The notes: generated by a model from the letters alone, not told the origin. Shown: positions 16,396 through 25,605, counted from the stretch's first letter. The stretch is DNA of 64,000 nt from Cytobacillus horneckiae (GCF_002835735.1 NZ_PISD01000036.1:1-64000); one strand, 5' to 3'. Numbers and translations are program-made.

Positions 16396-17454
16396 ATGAA
16401 AATGTTTGAACTTATTCAGACAACACTTACTGATATGAATATTGTAAGTGCCATTACTTCAACTATCTTCATTATTTTATTAGGTTACTTTTTTCGCAAA
16501 AAAGGCATCTTTAATGATCAGGTTGGAAAGATGCTATCAAAGGTAGTATTGTCAGTTGCATTACCTGCACTTGCTTTAACATCCTTTATGATGGATATTG
16601 ATCAAAAATCTTTATCTGAAGGAATGAGCATATTAATTTGGGGACTGCTTATATACATTATTTTAATTTTTGTGTCTAAACCTCTGTACCATAATTATAA
16701 AGGGGACAAACAAGATACCTTGCGTGTTTTAACAATCTTTGGATCAACAACTTTCTTTGGTATTCCTATTGTAGGTGCTATATATGGTGCTGAAGGTGTC
16801 CTGTATGCTTCCATTTTTAATATTGGTTATCGAATTTTTCTATATTCCTATGGTTATATCAAGATGAGTGGACTTAAAATGGAAGCGAAAAATATTAAGG
16901 AAATGTTTATAAACCCTATTGTCATCGCTACATTTTTAGGACTATTCATTTGGATTTTCCAAGGCTATCTTCCTCAAGTGACTGTTGCAGCTGCTGATGG
17001 GACATTATCAAAAGTTGCGTTTTTACGAATTGATCAAACTGCGGTTTGGCTATATAAACCGCTGACTTATTTATCTGGCCTAGCTTCACCACTTGCTTGG
17101 CTTGCCATCGGAGCAACACTCGGTTCTGTAAATTTCAAAACTGCCATTACAGACCGGACATCTTTAATCTACAGTATAAACAAAGTTGTGTTAGTTCCTA
17201 TTATCAATATTGTATTTCTTGCTATTCTTTCACTAACAGGAATTCTTTCAATGAGTGCTATTGGTCTTGGGGTTGTAGTCATAATGATGGCGACACCTAC
17301 TGCTACAGTAGCAGCTGCCTATGCAATTAGTTTTGATAAGGATGCCTTGCTTGCTTCCAATGCGTCATTACTTTCAACAATCAGTGCAGTTGTTATGATT
17401 CCAATATGGATTATTGCCATTTATTTAATCAGCTTTACGAGGCTATTTGGATAA
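16396..17454 (+). CDS. AEC-family (auxin efflux carrier type) transporter, 352 aa
   Basis: GGAGG eight bases before ATG 16396 fixes the start. The protein has about ten membrane helices in two inverted halves, with VVLSVALPALALTSFM in the first and ASPLAWLAIGATLG and a MMATPTATVAAAYA block in the second, as in AEC permeases. Bacterial members include malate and malonate permeases (MleP, MdcF). The stop is 29 bases before the D-2-hydroxyacid dehydrogenase start, so the two form an operon. Substrate is probably a hydroxy- or dicarboxylic acid given the neighbours (inference). Confidence 0.8.
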   Translation: MKMFELIQTTLTDMNIVSAITSTIFIILLGYFFRKKGIFNDQVGKMLSKVVLSVALPALALTSFMMDIDQKSLSEGMSILIWGLLIYIILIFVSKPLYHNYKGDKQDTLRVLTIFGSTTFFGIPIVGAIYGAEGVLYASIFNIGYRIFLYSYGYIKMSGLKMEAKNIKEMFINPIVIATFLGLFIWIFQGYLPQVTVAAADGTLSKVAFLRIDQTAVWLYKPLTYLSGLASPLAWLAIGATLGSVNFKTAITDRTSLIYSINKVVLVPIINIVFLAILSLTGILSMSAIGLGVVVIMMATPTATVAAAYAISFDKDALLASNASLLSTISAVVMIPIWIIAIYLISFTRLFG

Positions 17455-17483
17455 CAAAATTTAAAACAAAGGATAGATTGAAC

Positions 17484-18515
17484 ATGACCATTAAAATTGC
17501 TTGCTACGGAGTTAGAGAAAATGAAGCACCATTTTTTAATAAATTAAATAAGTATAATTTCGAGTTATACCTAATTGAAGATTTACTTAGACATGATAAT
17601 ATTGAAACAGCTCAAGGAATGGATGCTGTTTTATTAAGAGGAAATTGTGTAGCTGATCTGAAGAATATTCAAAAATTAAAAGAATACGGCGTAAAATATT
17701 TGTTCACACGAACTGTTGGCTATAATCATATTGATCTACAAGCAGCAGCAGATAACGACATGCACGTGGCAAGAGTTCCTTCCTACTCTCCAAATGCAAT
17801 TGCGGAGCTATCTTTAACACTTGCAATGTCATTGTTGAGACATACCACCTACACGACAACAAGAACAGCAAATAAAGATTTCACTGTAGATAACGTTATG
17901 TTTAGTAAAGAAATCAGAAACTGTAAAGTCGGTATTATTGGTACTGGTAAAATTGGGCTGACAGAGGCGAAACTTTTTAAAGGGCTTGGTGCTGAAGTTA
18001 TTGGATATGATGTTTTCCAAAGTGATTCGGCAAAACGCACGGTTACCTTTATGGAGCTGGATGATTTATTAAAGGAAAGTGATATCGTAAGTATACATAT
18101 TCCTTATTTTCCAGGAAAAAATGACAAAATGGTCAATTCTGAATTTATTTCAAAAATGAAAGATGGAGCCATTCTCATTAATACGGCTCGGGGCGAACTT
18201 CATGATAATGAAGCCATACTTGATGCCCTTAAATCTCATAAGCTAGAAGGGTTTGCAACAGATGTATTTGCCAACGAAGAAAACATATTCTTCCAAAAAT
18301 TTGACAAAACAACTGAAAACCTAGATCCAACAGTAAAAGAACTACTGGGACTATACCCTCGTGTCCTTGTGACACCTCATATGGGATCAAATACAGATGA
18401 AGCACTTACTAATATGATTGAAACAAGCTTCGAAAACCTACATGATTTAATTACAAAAGGGAGCACAGCAAATGCTGTTCCTTTACCCAAAAAACGAAAA
18501 CTTATTTCTAAGTAA
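17484..18515 (+). CDS. D-isomer-specific 2-hydroxyacid dehydrogenase (LdhA/VanH type)
   Basis: The 343-residue protein matches the D-lactate dehydrogenase subfamily: substrate loop FTRTVGYNHID, NAD-binding GIIGTGKIG, ARGELHDNEA containing the catalytic Arg, and PHMGSNTDEA containing the catalytic His. It reduces a 2-keto acid (pyruvate or similar) to the D-hydroxyacid, or the reverse. ATG 17484 is the natural start (TIKIACYG follows), with AAAGGA upstream. It forms an operon with the AEC transporter and ends at a bidirectional terminator. The pairing suggests uptake and oxidation, or production and export, of a D-2-hydroxyacid. Confidence 0.85.
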   Translation: MTIKIACYGVRENEAPFFNKLNKYNFELYLIEDLLRHDNIETAQGMDAVLLRGNCVADLKNIQKLKEYGVKYLFTRTVGYNHIDLQAAADNDMHVARVPSYSPNAIAELSLTLAMSLLRHTTYTTTRTANKDFTVDNVMFSKEIRNCKVGIIGTGKIGLTEAKLFKGLGAEVIGYDVFQSDSAKRTVTFMELDDLLKESDIVSIHIPYFPGKNDKMVNSEFISKMKDGAILINTARGELHDNEAILDALKSHKLEGFATDVFANEENIFFQKFDKTTENLDPTVKELLGLYPRVLVTPHMGSNTDEALTNMIETSFENLHDLITKGSTANAVPLPKKRKLISK

Positions 18516-18533
18516 TGATTAACTCGCTTTGAT

Positions 18534-18588
18534 AAAAAAGAGTCAAACCTACATGAAACAATAAGTCAGGTTTTGACTCTTTTTTTAA
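18534..18588. terminator. Bidirectional terminator
   Basis: AGAGTCAAACCT pairs with AGGTTTTGACTCT (one bulged base), with A-runs on the left and TTTTTTT on the right. It separates the convergent dehydrogenase and response-regulator genes. Confidence 0.75.
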
Positions 18589-18597
18589 ATCAATCGT

Positions 18598-19326
18598 CTA
18601 TTTATAAGACATGATTAAATACTCTTTTTCTGGGGCAATATGAAATACCATAATTGGTCGTCCAACTGCTAAATACTTCAATTCTTCAATTAAGTAACCA
18701 ATATCATTTAGATACTGCAAATACTTCTTAGTTGAAATACGTGATAAATCAACTTCTTTAGCAATATCCTCTGTTGAAAAATATCCTTCTTGATTTACTA
18801 CTATATGCAGAATTTTTTTTAATGTTAGTTTTGATAATCCTTTAGGCAGTGATGAATGTAGCTCCTTACCAACTTGATTTAAAGACAAAGGACCTCTTTC
18901 TTTTATTAATATTTGATCTAACGCGTCCTGGTCAGCTTCTTCTAATTTTGTAGTTAGTGTATGATATTGAAGAAAATTCTCAATCGCTAGTTCAAACCTT
19001 TCATATGTAAAGGGTTTAATTAAAAAATCTATTACACCATTTTCTAGCGCTTTTTTAATAGTAGATATATCATGAGCTGCTGTAATCATAATAATTGGTA
19101 TTGAGAACTGTTTTTGACGAACCTTTTGTAAAAAATCAATCCCAGTTTCTCCAGGTAAATAGACATCAAGTAATATTAAATCTGGTTGATTCTCTTTGAT
19201 TACATTCCATAGCTCCCCAATATTTCCTACTGTAGCGATAATTTTAAAGCCTTCAGACCGCTCAATATATTGCTGATTGATCATTGCAACCATGGGGTCA
19301 TCCTCAACTATAATAACTTTAATCAT
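18598..19326 (-). CDS. CitB/DcuR-family response regulator, 242 aa
   Basis: Residues 1-120 are a receiver domain: acidic VEDDP at 8-11, phospho-acceptor D54 in LLLDVYLPG, ITAA and the conserved Lys in LIKPF. The C-terminal part carries a winged-helix-like FSTEDIAKEVDLSRISTKKY, typical of regulators paired with citrate/C4-dicarboxylate sensors. ATG 19326 has GGAGG seven bases upstream and overlaps the kinase stop by eight bases, so the pair is translationally coupled. The 17-nt elements upstream of the SLC13 and AEC genes are candidate targets (inference). Confidence 0.88.
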   Translation of the reverse strand: MIKVIIVEDDPMVAMINQQYIERSEGFKIIATVGNIGELWNVIKENQPDLILLDVYLPGETGIDFLQKVRQKQFSIPIIMITAAHDISTIKKALENGVIDFLIKPFTYERFELAIENFLQYHTLTTKLEEADQDALDQILIKERGPLSLNQVGKELHSSLPKGLSKLTLKKILHIVVNQEGYFSTEDIAKEVDLSRISTKKYLQYLNDIGYLIEELKYLAVGRPIMVFHIAPEKEYLIMSYK

Positions 19327-20941
19327 CAAGGTTCCTCCGTTTGTATGGTACTTCTATTCGAAAGATACTTCCATTACCTAATTCAGATTGAACATCAACA
19401 ATTCCATGATATTGTTTGACAATCGATTGAATAGCATCCAATCCATAGCCTCTAGCCCTACCTTTTGTTGAAAATCCTCTCTCAAAAATCCTTTCCATTG
19501 TTCCTTCATCAACGCCTATTCCTGTATCCTTCACTTCAATTAAAATCACTTCTTCCTCCTCATCATAGTAAAGAAAGAGAGTTGCTTTTTTTATGACAGT
19601 TAGATCCATAGCCTCTTTGGCATTATCTAGTAAAATCCCCATTGATAAAAGCAAATCGTGAAGTATCTCACCCATCTTCATATTTGGAAAAAGAGAATCT
19701 GAATCTATTATTAACTTAACACCTTGCTCCTTTAACTCACTTGCTTTTCCAATTAAGAATCCTGCAACTGCTGGGCTTTTAATTTTATCCGTTACAAACC
19801 CTATCTCCCTATGATAATCAGTATTTAATACACGAATATAGTGAACGACATCTTGATATTTGCCCAATTCAGTTAATCCCAAAATTGTATGTAATTGATT
19901 CATAAATTTATGATTTTGAGCACGCAAGGAATCAATATATTGTTCTGTTCCACTAAGCTCTCGAATAAGCTGTTGCATTTCTGATTGATCACGTAAAGTT
20001 GCAACCGCACCATAGATCCTGTTCTCTATATAGATAAGCTGAACATTAACGATGAACTCAAACTGGTTTACAACAATTACATGATTAGATATTGACTTTC
20101 CTGTTGTAAATACTTCTTCAAAGAATGTAGAAAAGATATCTTTATCAAGGTAACCATCTTTCATATTGTCCCCAGTAAACCTTGCATTTTTTATAAGCTT
20201 TGTAAAGTTTAAATTTTGTAAAAGAATTTTTCGAGCTGGAGTAACAGCAATAATCCCTTCACCTACTGAATCAATAATAATATCGCGTTCCTTTATATTT
20301 GCGACTATCTGCTTAGGTTCAAGTCCTAATAACATTTTCTTTAATTGCTGTGCTAAATACATTGCCCCCAACATGCCTACAAAAATGCCTACCCCTATAC
20401 CTAAGTACAGATTTTTCTGTGTTTTCCATAGTTCTTGATATATCGTTTGCTGTACAAAGCCTACACACACAATCCCAACTTGCTTCCCTTCTTTATTCCA
20501 TATGGGAGTAAAGAAACGTGTGCCCTCTCCTAGCACCCCCTCTTCCCTTGAGAAATGCTCAGTGCCGTTTAATGATTTTTTGGCATCTTCAATATTTGAA
20601 AAAGGTTTGCCTATAACACTTTCGTCTGGATGTGATTTTCGAATAAGATCATTGTTAAGTACAACAACAAAGCTAACACCCGACGATTCCATCACTTCCA
20701 AGGTAAATTGCTGTATAGCTGAACTATACGAATCATTATCAACCTCATTTATTACACGCGGATCTTTCGCAACCATTCTAGCGATACTTGCTAATTTTTC
20801 TTTTACAACATTGTGTTCTCGTTTCAACACATATAAATTTAAAAGACTGCTAGCAACTAACGAAACGATGGCTGACGTCAAAACAAGCAATATCGTCATT
20901 TTTTTTAATGATAATTTAGCTAACCATTTATTTTCAATCAT
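19319..20941 (-). CDS. CitA/DcuS-family sensor histidine kinase, 540 aa
   Basis: Helix 1 is at about 14-34 and helix 2 at about 177-200. Between them is an extracellular sensor domain beginning LASIARMVAKDPRVI, the PDC/Cache type that binds citrate, malate, fumarate or succinate directly. Then come a cytoplasmic PAS domain (about 220-330), the dimerisation helix RAQNHKFMNQLHT with the phospho-His, and an ATPase domain with DNAKEAM, DTGIGVDEG and GRARGYGLD. In this family the ligand is taken from outside. Its neighbours (SLC13 and AEC transporters, 2-hydroxyacid dehydrogenase, OdhAB) suggest a dicarboxylate or hydroxyacid ligand. Confidence 0.88.
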   Translation of the reverse strand: MIENKWLAKLSLKKMTILLVLTSAIVSLVASSLLNLYVLKREHNVVKEKLASIARMVAKDPRVINEVDNDSYSSAIQQFTLEVMESSGVSFVVVLNNDLIRKSHPDESVIGKPFSNIEDAKKSLNGTEHFSREEGVLGEGTRFFTPIWNKEGKQVGIVCVGFVQQTIYQELWKTQKNLYLGIGVGIFVGMLGAMYLAQQLKKMLLGLEPKQIVANIKERDIIIDSVGEGIIAVTPARKILLQNLNFTKLIKNARFTGDNMKDGYLDKDIFSTFFEEVFTTGKSISNHVIVVNQFEFIVNVQLIYIENRIYGAVATLRDQSEMQQLIRELSGTEQYIDSLRAQNHKFMNQLHTILGLTELGKYQDVVHYIRVLNTDYHREIGFVTDKIKSPAVAGFLIGKASELKEQGVKLIIDSDSLFPNMKMGEILHDLLLSMGILLDNAKEAMDLTVIKKATLFLYYDEEEEVILIEVKDTGIGVDEGTMERIFERGFSTKGRARGYGLDAIQSIVKQYHGIVDVQSELGNGSIFRIEVPYKRRNLDD

Positions 20942-21166
20942 ACCTAATTCCTTAAGTTTATTTAATAATTATTTTTGCAATTTTCTACTGCTCTCCTATC
21001 TCCTACAAAAATATCTTATAAATATAATTTATCAAATTTTGTATGAGGTGATTCTTATAAGTTATGGACAAGTTGTTACAAAATGAGCAGGAATATAGCC
21101 TTAGACGTTACTCGCTATGAAATCAACAAAAAAGAGACCAGTATTTAGCATGAACTAGGATAAGAC

Positions 21167-21441
21167 CTTCTAACCGATATGGCCTATCTGTTTTATGGAA
21201 AAGGAAAAAAGCCATATTTATCAACAATCAAGGTTACCTCCTGGAATGAAATCCTTTCAAATGAGGTGTAAATTGCATTTCACTCGATATCGCTACAGCT
21301 ATATTAAAGGCTTTAAATATATATATGCGATTCTATAACCATCCGCATTTCCAAAAGGTATTAAATAACCTGAGTCCATATCAATACAGGACTCAGGTTG
21401 CATAATTGTGCTTTTTTATAATTGTCTATTTGACAGGGGCA
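21167..21441 (+). mobile_element. IS3-family insertion sequence relic (orfB 3' part)
   Basis: The plus strand reads LLTDMAYLFYGKGKKPYLST IK and WNEILSNEV, typical of the DDE region of IS3/IS150-group OrfB. After several stops it reads YMRFYNHPHFQKVLNNLSPY and QYR, the usual OrfB C-terminus, to TAA at 21403. The right end TTGTCTATTTGACAGGGGCA (21422-21441) looks like a terminal inverted repeat. The 5' half is missing and the frame is broken. The flanks 20942-21166 and 21442-21621 show no other gene. Confidence 0.65.
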
Positions 21442-21621
21442 CTTCACAATGAAGGTCTTGTAGCGGGAGTTTTACTGCCAGTTAATGCTTGTACGTTTAT
21501 ACGTACAATAGGGGTATGCAGTGTTACCTCGAAAGGAGAATCACAAAAACTTGGAGTGGTTAAATGCTTGTGTTAAAAAGAATTTGGATTGCAATGAAAT
21601 CGTGTAGCTTTTTATTAAAAC

Positions 21622-21653
21622 ATAAAAAACATGCCACTATTATTAGTGACATG
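21622..21653 (-). terminator. Terminator of the small membrane gene
   Basis: On the minus strand CATGTCACTA pairs with TAGTGGCATG (one G-U) around a four-base loop, followed by TTTTTTATG. Confidence 0.75.
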
Positions 21654-21654
21654 C

Positions 21655-21855
21655 TTATTGCAAAGGTCCTTGATCATTGTTATTTCTCATCTGATTCATA
21701 TATGTTTCTGTATAGATTCTTTCCGACTCAGAAACATTCCTTTCATTTTCTTCAGGGCTATAATGATCGAGCCCTTTCCTTTTAGCAAGCCAATCTATAA
21801 AAAAACCTAGACCTAACAACCCTGCACAAAAAACAAGGAAAATCCACACATTCAT
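21655..21855 (-). CDS. Small single-span membrane protein, about 66 aa
   Basis: An N-terminal hydrophobic helix (WIFLVFCAGLLGLGFFIDWL) is followed by a polar, acidic tail (LDHYSPEENERNVSESERI). The start is uncertain. AGAGGTG lies directly before ATG 21855 but is better spaced for GTG 21849; a TTG at 21882 would add nine residues. A strong terminator follows. Short membrane-anchored proteins like this are common in Bacillus; no function is assigned. Confidence 0.55.
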   Translation of the reverse strand: MNVWIFLVFCAGLLGLGFFIDWLAKRKGLDHYSPEENERNVSESERIYTETYMNQMRNNNDQGPLQ

Positions 21856-22062
21856 CACCTCTATAAAATTATATTCAAACAATTACATTTTGATACCAAT
21901 TTTACCATTATTTAAATAGTGCGTAATGAATGCATAGAAAACAACTATCAGATTTTCAATTGCCGCTCAATGCAACAAATCATATGTTAAAAATGAACTT
22001 ACTAACATCGGCAGCCCCTCATGTTTTATGAATCGCTGTAAAGTTCATCTCTTTTTTATGAT

Positions 22063-22602
22063 TTAATCATTCGGATTAATGATAGCCAATACTTGATGAT
22101 CTTCCCATTTACCATTAATTCTCACATTTTTCACAGCAATTCCTTCCTTATGGTAACCCGCCTTCTCTAATACACGGATAGAAGCTGGATTGCTTGGCAT
22201 CACGCCTGCTTCAATTCTATGCAGTTTTAATGTATCAAATGCGAATAGTGTTATTAACTTAACTGCTTCAGTGGCATAGCCTTTCCCATTTTGGCTTTTA
22301 TCTAAAAAGTAGCCAATAAAAGCGCTTTGAAGGGATCCGCGCAAAACCTGAAACAAGTTGATTTTGCCTACTAACTGATGTTGATTCATCTTAAATATGC
22401 CAAAATGATATTCGCCGTCAGTCTCTGCATCGTTTTCCCACTTGTTTATCAAACTGGATTGATAGTCTAATGTATAAAATTGTTCCGTTCTTTCCATCGC
22501 GTATTTTTCAAAAAATCCAGCATTCTCAGTTTGAAATAAATGCAATTGATTAACATCATTTATTGTTAAAGGTCTTATATAGATATTTTCTCCTTTTATC
22601 AT
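22063..22602 (-). CDS. GNAT acetyltransferase, RimJ/RimL type, 179 aa
   Basis: The protein opens IYIRPLTINDV and has the GNAT core: KINLFQVLRGSLQSAFIGYF, then the acetyl-CoA loop QNGKGYATEAV, then LHRIEAGVMPSNPASIRVLEKAGYHKEG, the standard RimJ/RimL C-terminal pattern. It would acetylate the N-terminus of a ribosomal or other protein, or a small amine. AGGAAGGTG precedes ATG 22602. It stands alone, about 25 bases after the membrane-protein gene. Confidence 0.85.
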   Translation of the reverse strand: MIKGENIYIRPLTINDVNQLHLFQTENAGFFEKYAMERTEQFYTLDYQSSLINKWENDAETDGEYHFGIFKMNQHQLVGKINLFQVLRGSLQSAFIGYFLDKSQNGKGYATEAVKLITLFAFDTLKLHRIEAGVMPSNPASIRVLEKAGYHKEGIAVKNVRINGKWEDHQVLAIINPND

Positions 22603-22627
22603 ACACGCACCTTCCTCGCTATTATTT

Positions 22628-22900
22628 TCATAAAGTTAAAGTCAATGAAATCCAAATGATGAATAACATTACCTCTATATATAGGACACGTTTACTTTCC
22701 TTTTGAATGAAGCCTTCCACAAGATTGATAAAAGAAATGGTTGCGGCTAGAATAAAAAAATATTTCAAATGCTGAGAGGATAGGCTATTCATTAACCACA
22801 TGATTAAAAAACAAACCATAGGTAGGAGAAGGAGAGTTCTAAGTACATTCAACGATTTAATATTTTCTTTTGTTTGCGACTGAAAGAATATTCCCATCAT
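22628..22900 (-). CDS. Three-helix membrane protein, 90 aa
   Basis: A short hydrophobic protein with helices at about 20-38, 46-62 and 71-88 and the polar start MMGIFFQSQTKENIKSL. No family is recognised, although DUF4181-like proteins look similar in outline. It precedes the acetyltransferase on the same strand by 25 bases and may be cotranscribed. Confidence 0.55.
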   Translation of the reverse strand: MMGIFFQSQTKENIKSLNVLRTLLLLPMVCFLIMWLMNSLSSQHLKYFFILAATISFINLVEGFIQKESKRVLYIEVMLFIIWISLTLTL

Positions 22901-22954
22901 TCACCTGCTAAATTTAATTATTAATATTATTTAACCATATAAAAAGGGACATAA

Positions 22955-23272
22955 TTAATGTATAGCGATAAGCTTTTCCTCAGAATAGTACCTAACTCCC
23001 TTTCCATTACGCCTTGCATAGTCAATTTCTTTTGCTGTGCTTTTACCAATATAATGATGAACATCAATGACGAAGATTTCGTCGCACATATCTATTTTTT
23101 TGCGATGCAGCGCTTCAAGCTTCATTTCGTGTTCATTTGTTAGTTTAATATTTTCACTTTGCTCAAAAAAACCAAGACTAATGACAATATTGCCTTCCCA
23201 AGCTAAAGCTGCTTCAGCTTCTCTGAATTGCTCTTTAAATTTTGTTGATCCACATAACGTAATAATTTTCAA
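22955..23272 (-). CDS. Nucleoside 2-deoxyribosyltransferase-like protein, 105 aa
   Basis: The N-terminus KIITLCGSTKF and the later DMCDEIFVIDVHHYIGKSTA and EIDYARRNGK match the nucleoside 2-deoxyribosyltransferase/DUF4406 fold, in which the Gly-Ser loop and the G-x-S-T-A motif bind a nucleotide. The protein is at the short end of the family. It is the third gene of a compact minus-strand group (24116 to 22955), 19 bases after the NIF3-domain gene. Substrate unknown. Confidence 0.65.
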   Translation of the reverse strand: MKIITLCGSTKFKEQFREAEAALAWEGNIVISLGFFEQSENIKLTNEHEMKLEALHRKKIDMCDEIFVIDVHHYIGKSTAKEIDYARRNGKGVRYYSEEKLIAIH

Positions 23273-23291
23273 TTCATCAACCTCTTTTCAG

Positions 23292-23612
23292 CTAATCCAA
23301 TAATGGTAGAACATAAATCACAGGCTCTTCATACGGATGAATATTTTTTATTGCCTGTTTCACTTGATCGATTTTCTTATATGAGCATTTAAATTCAAGC
23401 TTGCATTCCGATCCAAAGGATATTTCACCTGTACGTCCATTGTATGGCTGAGCATTGTCTAATGGACGCCAGTATCCTTTTACATGCGAATAAGAAACGA
23501 CATGGTCATATTTTCCAACAGTCAGCACACCTAAATCATTTAATCTATTTCTTAATGATTCTATATGTTCTTCAGGTAAAAGCACTTCCACTTTTACATA
23601 TGTAAATTCCAA
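23292..23612 (-). CDS. NIF3-associated (YqfO/CutA-like) domain protein, 106 aa
   Basis: The 106-residue protein has the stand-alone form of the domain inserted in NIF3/YqfO proteins: VKVEVLLPEEHIESLRNRL, YSHVKGYWRPL..A.PYNG, SECKLEFKC and IHPYEEPVIYVLPL. The fold is ferredoxin-like, related to CutA and PII, and may bind metal or a small ligand. It begins immediately after the acetyltransferase stop (23613), so the two are coupled. Confidence 0.8.
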   Translation of the reverse strand: MEFTYVKVEVLLPEEHIESLRNRLNDLGVLTVGKYDHVVSYSHVKGYWRPLDNAQPYNGRTGEISFGSECKLEFKCSYKKIDQVKQAIKNIHPYEEPVIYVLPLLD

Positions 23613-24116
23613 TTAACATTCCTCCAATCCTTCATTTATTTCATATTTGTAGTGGAGAAAATGATCTACACCTTCATTGCTTTCACCACAATAAACAAAT
23701 CCATTCTTTTCTAAAACTTTTTGTGACGCAATATTATTCGCCGTCGTTTTTCCCTCGATCACTTTAACTTTTTTATACTGACTTATTTCCTTTAGTAATT
23801 GCTGTACCGCTTGATAAGCTATACCTTTGCCAATATACTCTTCTCCCACTCTATAGCCAATTTGGCCAGTACCGTGTTCATTAATATCTACTAAATTTAC
23901 CCTGCCGACTATTTCATGTTCGCTATTCTTTATTAAAAAGAAGTATGACAGCCCTTTTTCTTGCTCATCTAGAAGAGCGTGTAGCCGTAAATTAAAATAT
24001 GGAGGTATGTAAAATTCATCTCCTCTGGTTGGTACTAGCGTTTCAAAGAAATATCTATTGCTCGTTTCAAAGTCAAAAAGCGCTTTTTCATCATCTAATT
24101 TTAATTTTTCTATCAT
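23613..24116 (-). CDS. GNAT acetyltransferase, 167 aa
   Basis: RimJ/RimL-type GNAT: FFLIKNSEHEIVGRVNL, QIGYRVGEEYIGKGIAYQAV with the acetyl-CoA loop, and TTANNIASQKVLEKNGFVY. I use ATG 24116; an in-frame TTG six codons earlier has AGGAAGG right against it. First gene of a three-gene minus-strand group with the NIF3-domain and deoxyribosyltransferase-like genes. The substrate is unknown. Confidence 0.8.
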   Translation of the reverse strand: MIEKLKLDDEKALFDFETSNRYFFETLVPTRGDEFYIPPYFNLRLHALLDEQEKGLSYFFLIKNSEHEIVGRVNLVDINEHGTGQIGYRVGEEYIGKGIAYQAVQQLLKEISQYKKVKVIEGKTTANNIASQKVLEKNGFVYCGESNEGVDHFLHYKYEINEGLEEC

Positions 24117-24251
24117 TACTTCCAATCCTACCAACCTTCCTTCTTTTTCAAAACGATATTGCCGAATTTATTCCACTATTGGCAACATAGCTTACGTTAA
24201 TCATATCCTAATATTTCAAATCAAGGAAATATTTGATTTGACATGTTAAAC

Positions 24252-24282
24252 AACAAAAAACCCTCTATTTAAAAGAGGGTTT
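24252..24282 (-). terminator. Terminator of the PepSY lipoprotein gene
   Basis: AAACCCTCT and AGAGGGTTT form a nine-bp stem with a seven-base loop; on the minus strand a TTTTTTG run follows. Confidence 0.85.
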
Positions 24283-24296
24283 CACAATTGTTATAT

Positions 24297-24896
24297 TTAT
24301 TTATCCGTCCCGAGAAGTTCACCATTCATTGCATCAACAATATAATCAATATCTTTATTACCATTTCTTACAGTCACTTCATAAATAGTACGTCCATCTT
24401 CTATTTCTAATGTCCATCCATCAATCTCGCCTTCTGTTTCATTTAACACAGATTCAATGGCTTTGTCAGGTAAAATGACGTTATCAATATCTAACGCATT
24501 TGTTTCTTTTTCTGTATTTTTTTCATCTTGATCAAGCGCTTCTTCGCCGGTATTAGTAAGTTCTTTTGTATTTGCATTTATTTCTGCTTCATATTCAGTC
24601 GTATCATCAACACCAGTGATTTCATACTTCCACTCTTTTAAATCACTATCTAGTTCAATCTTTGTAATAGAAGCATCTGCATATTTTTTCTTAAATTCAT
24701 CTATTGCATCATTAAAACTCACTGACAGCTCCTCATTATTTAAATCAGGCTTTGCCGTTTGATTATCTGTTTGAGTATCATTTTGAGTATCATTTTGAGT
24801 ATCATTTTGAGGCGGAGCTGATTGATCATTGTCTTGATTGCAGCCTATTAATAAAAACAAACATAATCCGCTAATCAATAAAAGTAATTTTTTCAT
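24297..24896 (-). CDS. PepSY-domain lipoprotein, 199 aa
   Basis: Residues 1-19 form a lipoprotein signal with lipobox LIGC (Cys19). A Gln/Asn/Asp/Thr-rich linker containing three QNDT repeats follows, then two PepSY-like domains (about 55-115 and 140-199): SVSFNDAIDEFKKKYADASI...KWKYEI-type and KAIESVLNETEGEIDGWTL...YEVTV. PepSY proteins at the cell surface are thought to inhibit or chaperone proteases or to sense ligands. Monocistronic with its own terminator. Start ATG 24896. Confidence 0.8.
   Translation of the reverse strand: MKKLLLLISGLCLFLLIGCNQDNDQSAPPQNDTQNDTQNDTQTDNQTAKPDLNNEELSVSFNDAIDEFKKKYADASITKIELDSDLKEWKYEITGVDDTTEYEAEINANTKELTNTGEEALDQDEKNTEKETNALDIDNVILPDKAIESVLNETEGEIDGWTLEIEDGRTIYEVTVRNGNKDIDYIVDAMNGELLGTDK
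24772..24810. repeat. Tandem 12-nt repeat inside the lipoprotein gene
   Basis: Three copies of TTGAGTATCATT encode QNDT units in the linker after the lipid-anchored Cys. In-frame repeats of this kind change copy number easily, so linker length may vary between strains. Confidence 0.8.
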
Positions 24897-25029
24897 ACTT
24901 AATCTCCTTTATGTATAGATTTTATACCTTTATTATTCCTCTCTAATACCTATTTAAAACTTGGTATCACAAAAACATTCTAACTAAATATGAATAGTAT
25001 AATCATTATCCATTGTTGGAGGGGTTAAA

Positions 25030-25605
25030 ATGAACAGTCACATTAAAGAAATTCTAGGATCAGTCTTGTCTGTGATTGGAACAGTTGAAGCAGCAATTGG
25101 CAGTACGCCCTTCCAACAATTAAGCAAGGAGACAAAGTTTAATTTAAGTCTACAAGGGAACGTCCTTCAAGCAGCAGGTGCCAGTTTATCAGCTGACGGT
25201 CAGGGTTCATTGTCCCTTGAACTGATTGGGGATGAAATCCAGGCGATTGGCAATTCCACAGTAGTTGTCGGATTGCTTATACAATTTAATGATATCGTTA
25301 ATCAAAAATTGATAATAACCGGTAATTGGCTTCAAGCCTTAGGTAGCTTCGTTGGTCTTACTGATGAATTTTTTGATTCCACCCCATCAGGTCGTGCGTT
25401 GAATATTGCAGGCGGCCTCTTGCAAGGGATAGGCAACTCCATGCAGGCTTTAGGCGGCACTGATCAACTTTATAACAATAATGATGAATATGGCCAATTT
25501 TTAGGTGTTAGCGGCAGCTGGATTCAAGCAATTGGATCTGTTTTATCTTTAATCGGACAAATTAAAGAAGAAACTGAGGAAATCCAATTAGGAATTAATG
25601 AATAA
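25030..25605 (+). CDS. Glycine-rich repetitive protein (DUF6944-like), 191 aa
   Basis: GGAGGGG precedes ATG 25030. The sequence is built of five or six imperfect units of about 25-35 residues around a G-x-x-L/I-Q-A-x-G motif: GNVLQAAG, GDEIQAIG, GNWLQALG, GGLLQGIG plus SMQALGG, and GSWIQAIG. There is no signal peptide or transmembrane helix. It resembles the Bacillus DUF6944 repetitive proteins (recalled, not checked). The function is unknown; the regular amphipathic pattern suggests helical-repeat packing or self-assembly. Confidence 0.65.
   Translation: MNSHIKEILGSVLSVIGTVEAAIGSTPFQQLSKETKFNLSLQGNVLQAAGASLSADGQGSLSLELIGDEIQAIGNSTVVVGLLIQFNDIVNQKLIITGNWLQALGSFVGLTDEFFDSTPSGRALNIAGGLLQGIGNSMQALGGTDQLYNNNDEYGQFLGVSGSWIQAIGSVLSLIGQIKEETEEIQLGINE

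Noticed and set aside
21442..21585. Plus-strand frame after the IS relic reading NEGLVAGVLLPVNACTF
   Set aside because: No start codon or ribosome site and no recognisable family; possibly decayed coding sequence but not supportable.
24772..24810. CRISPR-like repeat
   Set aside because: 12-nt tandem units without spacers, in frame within a lipoprotein gene.
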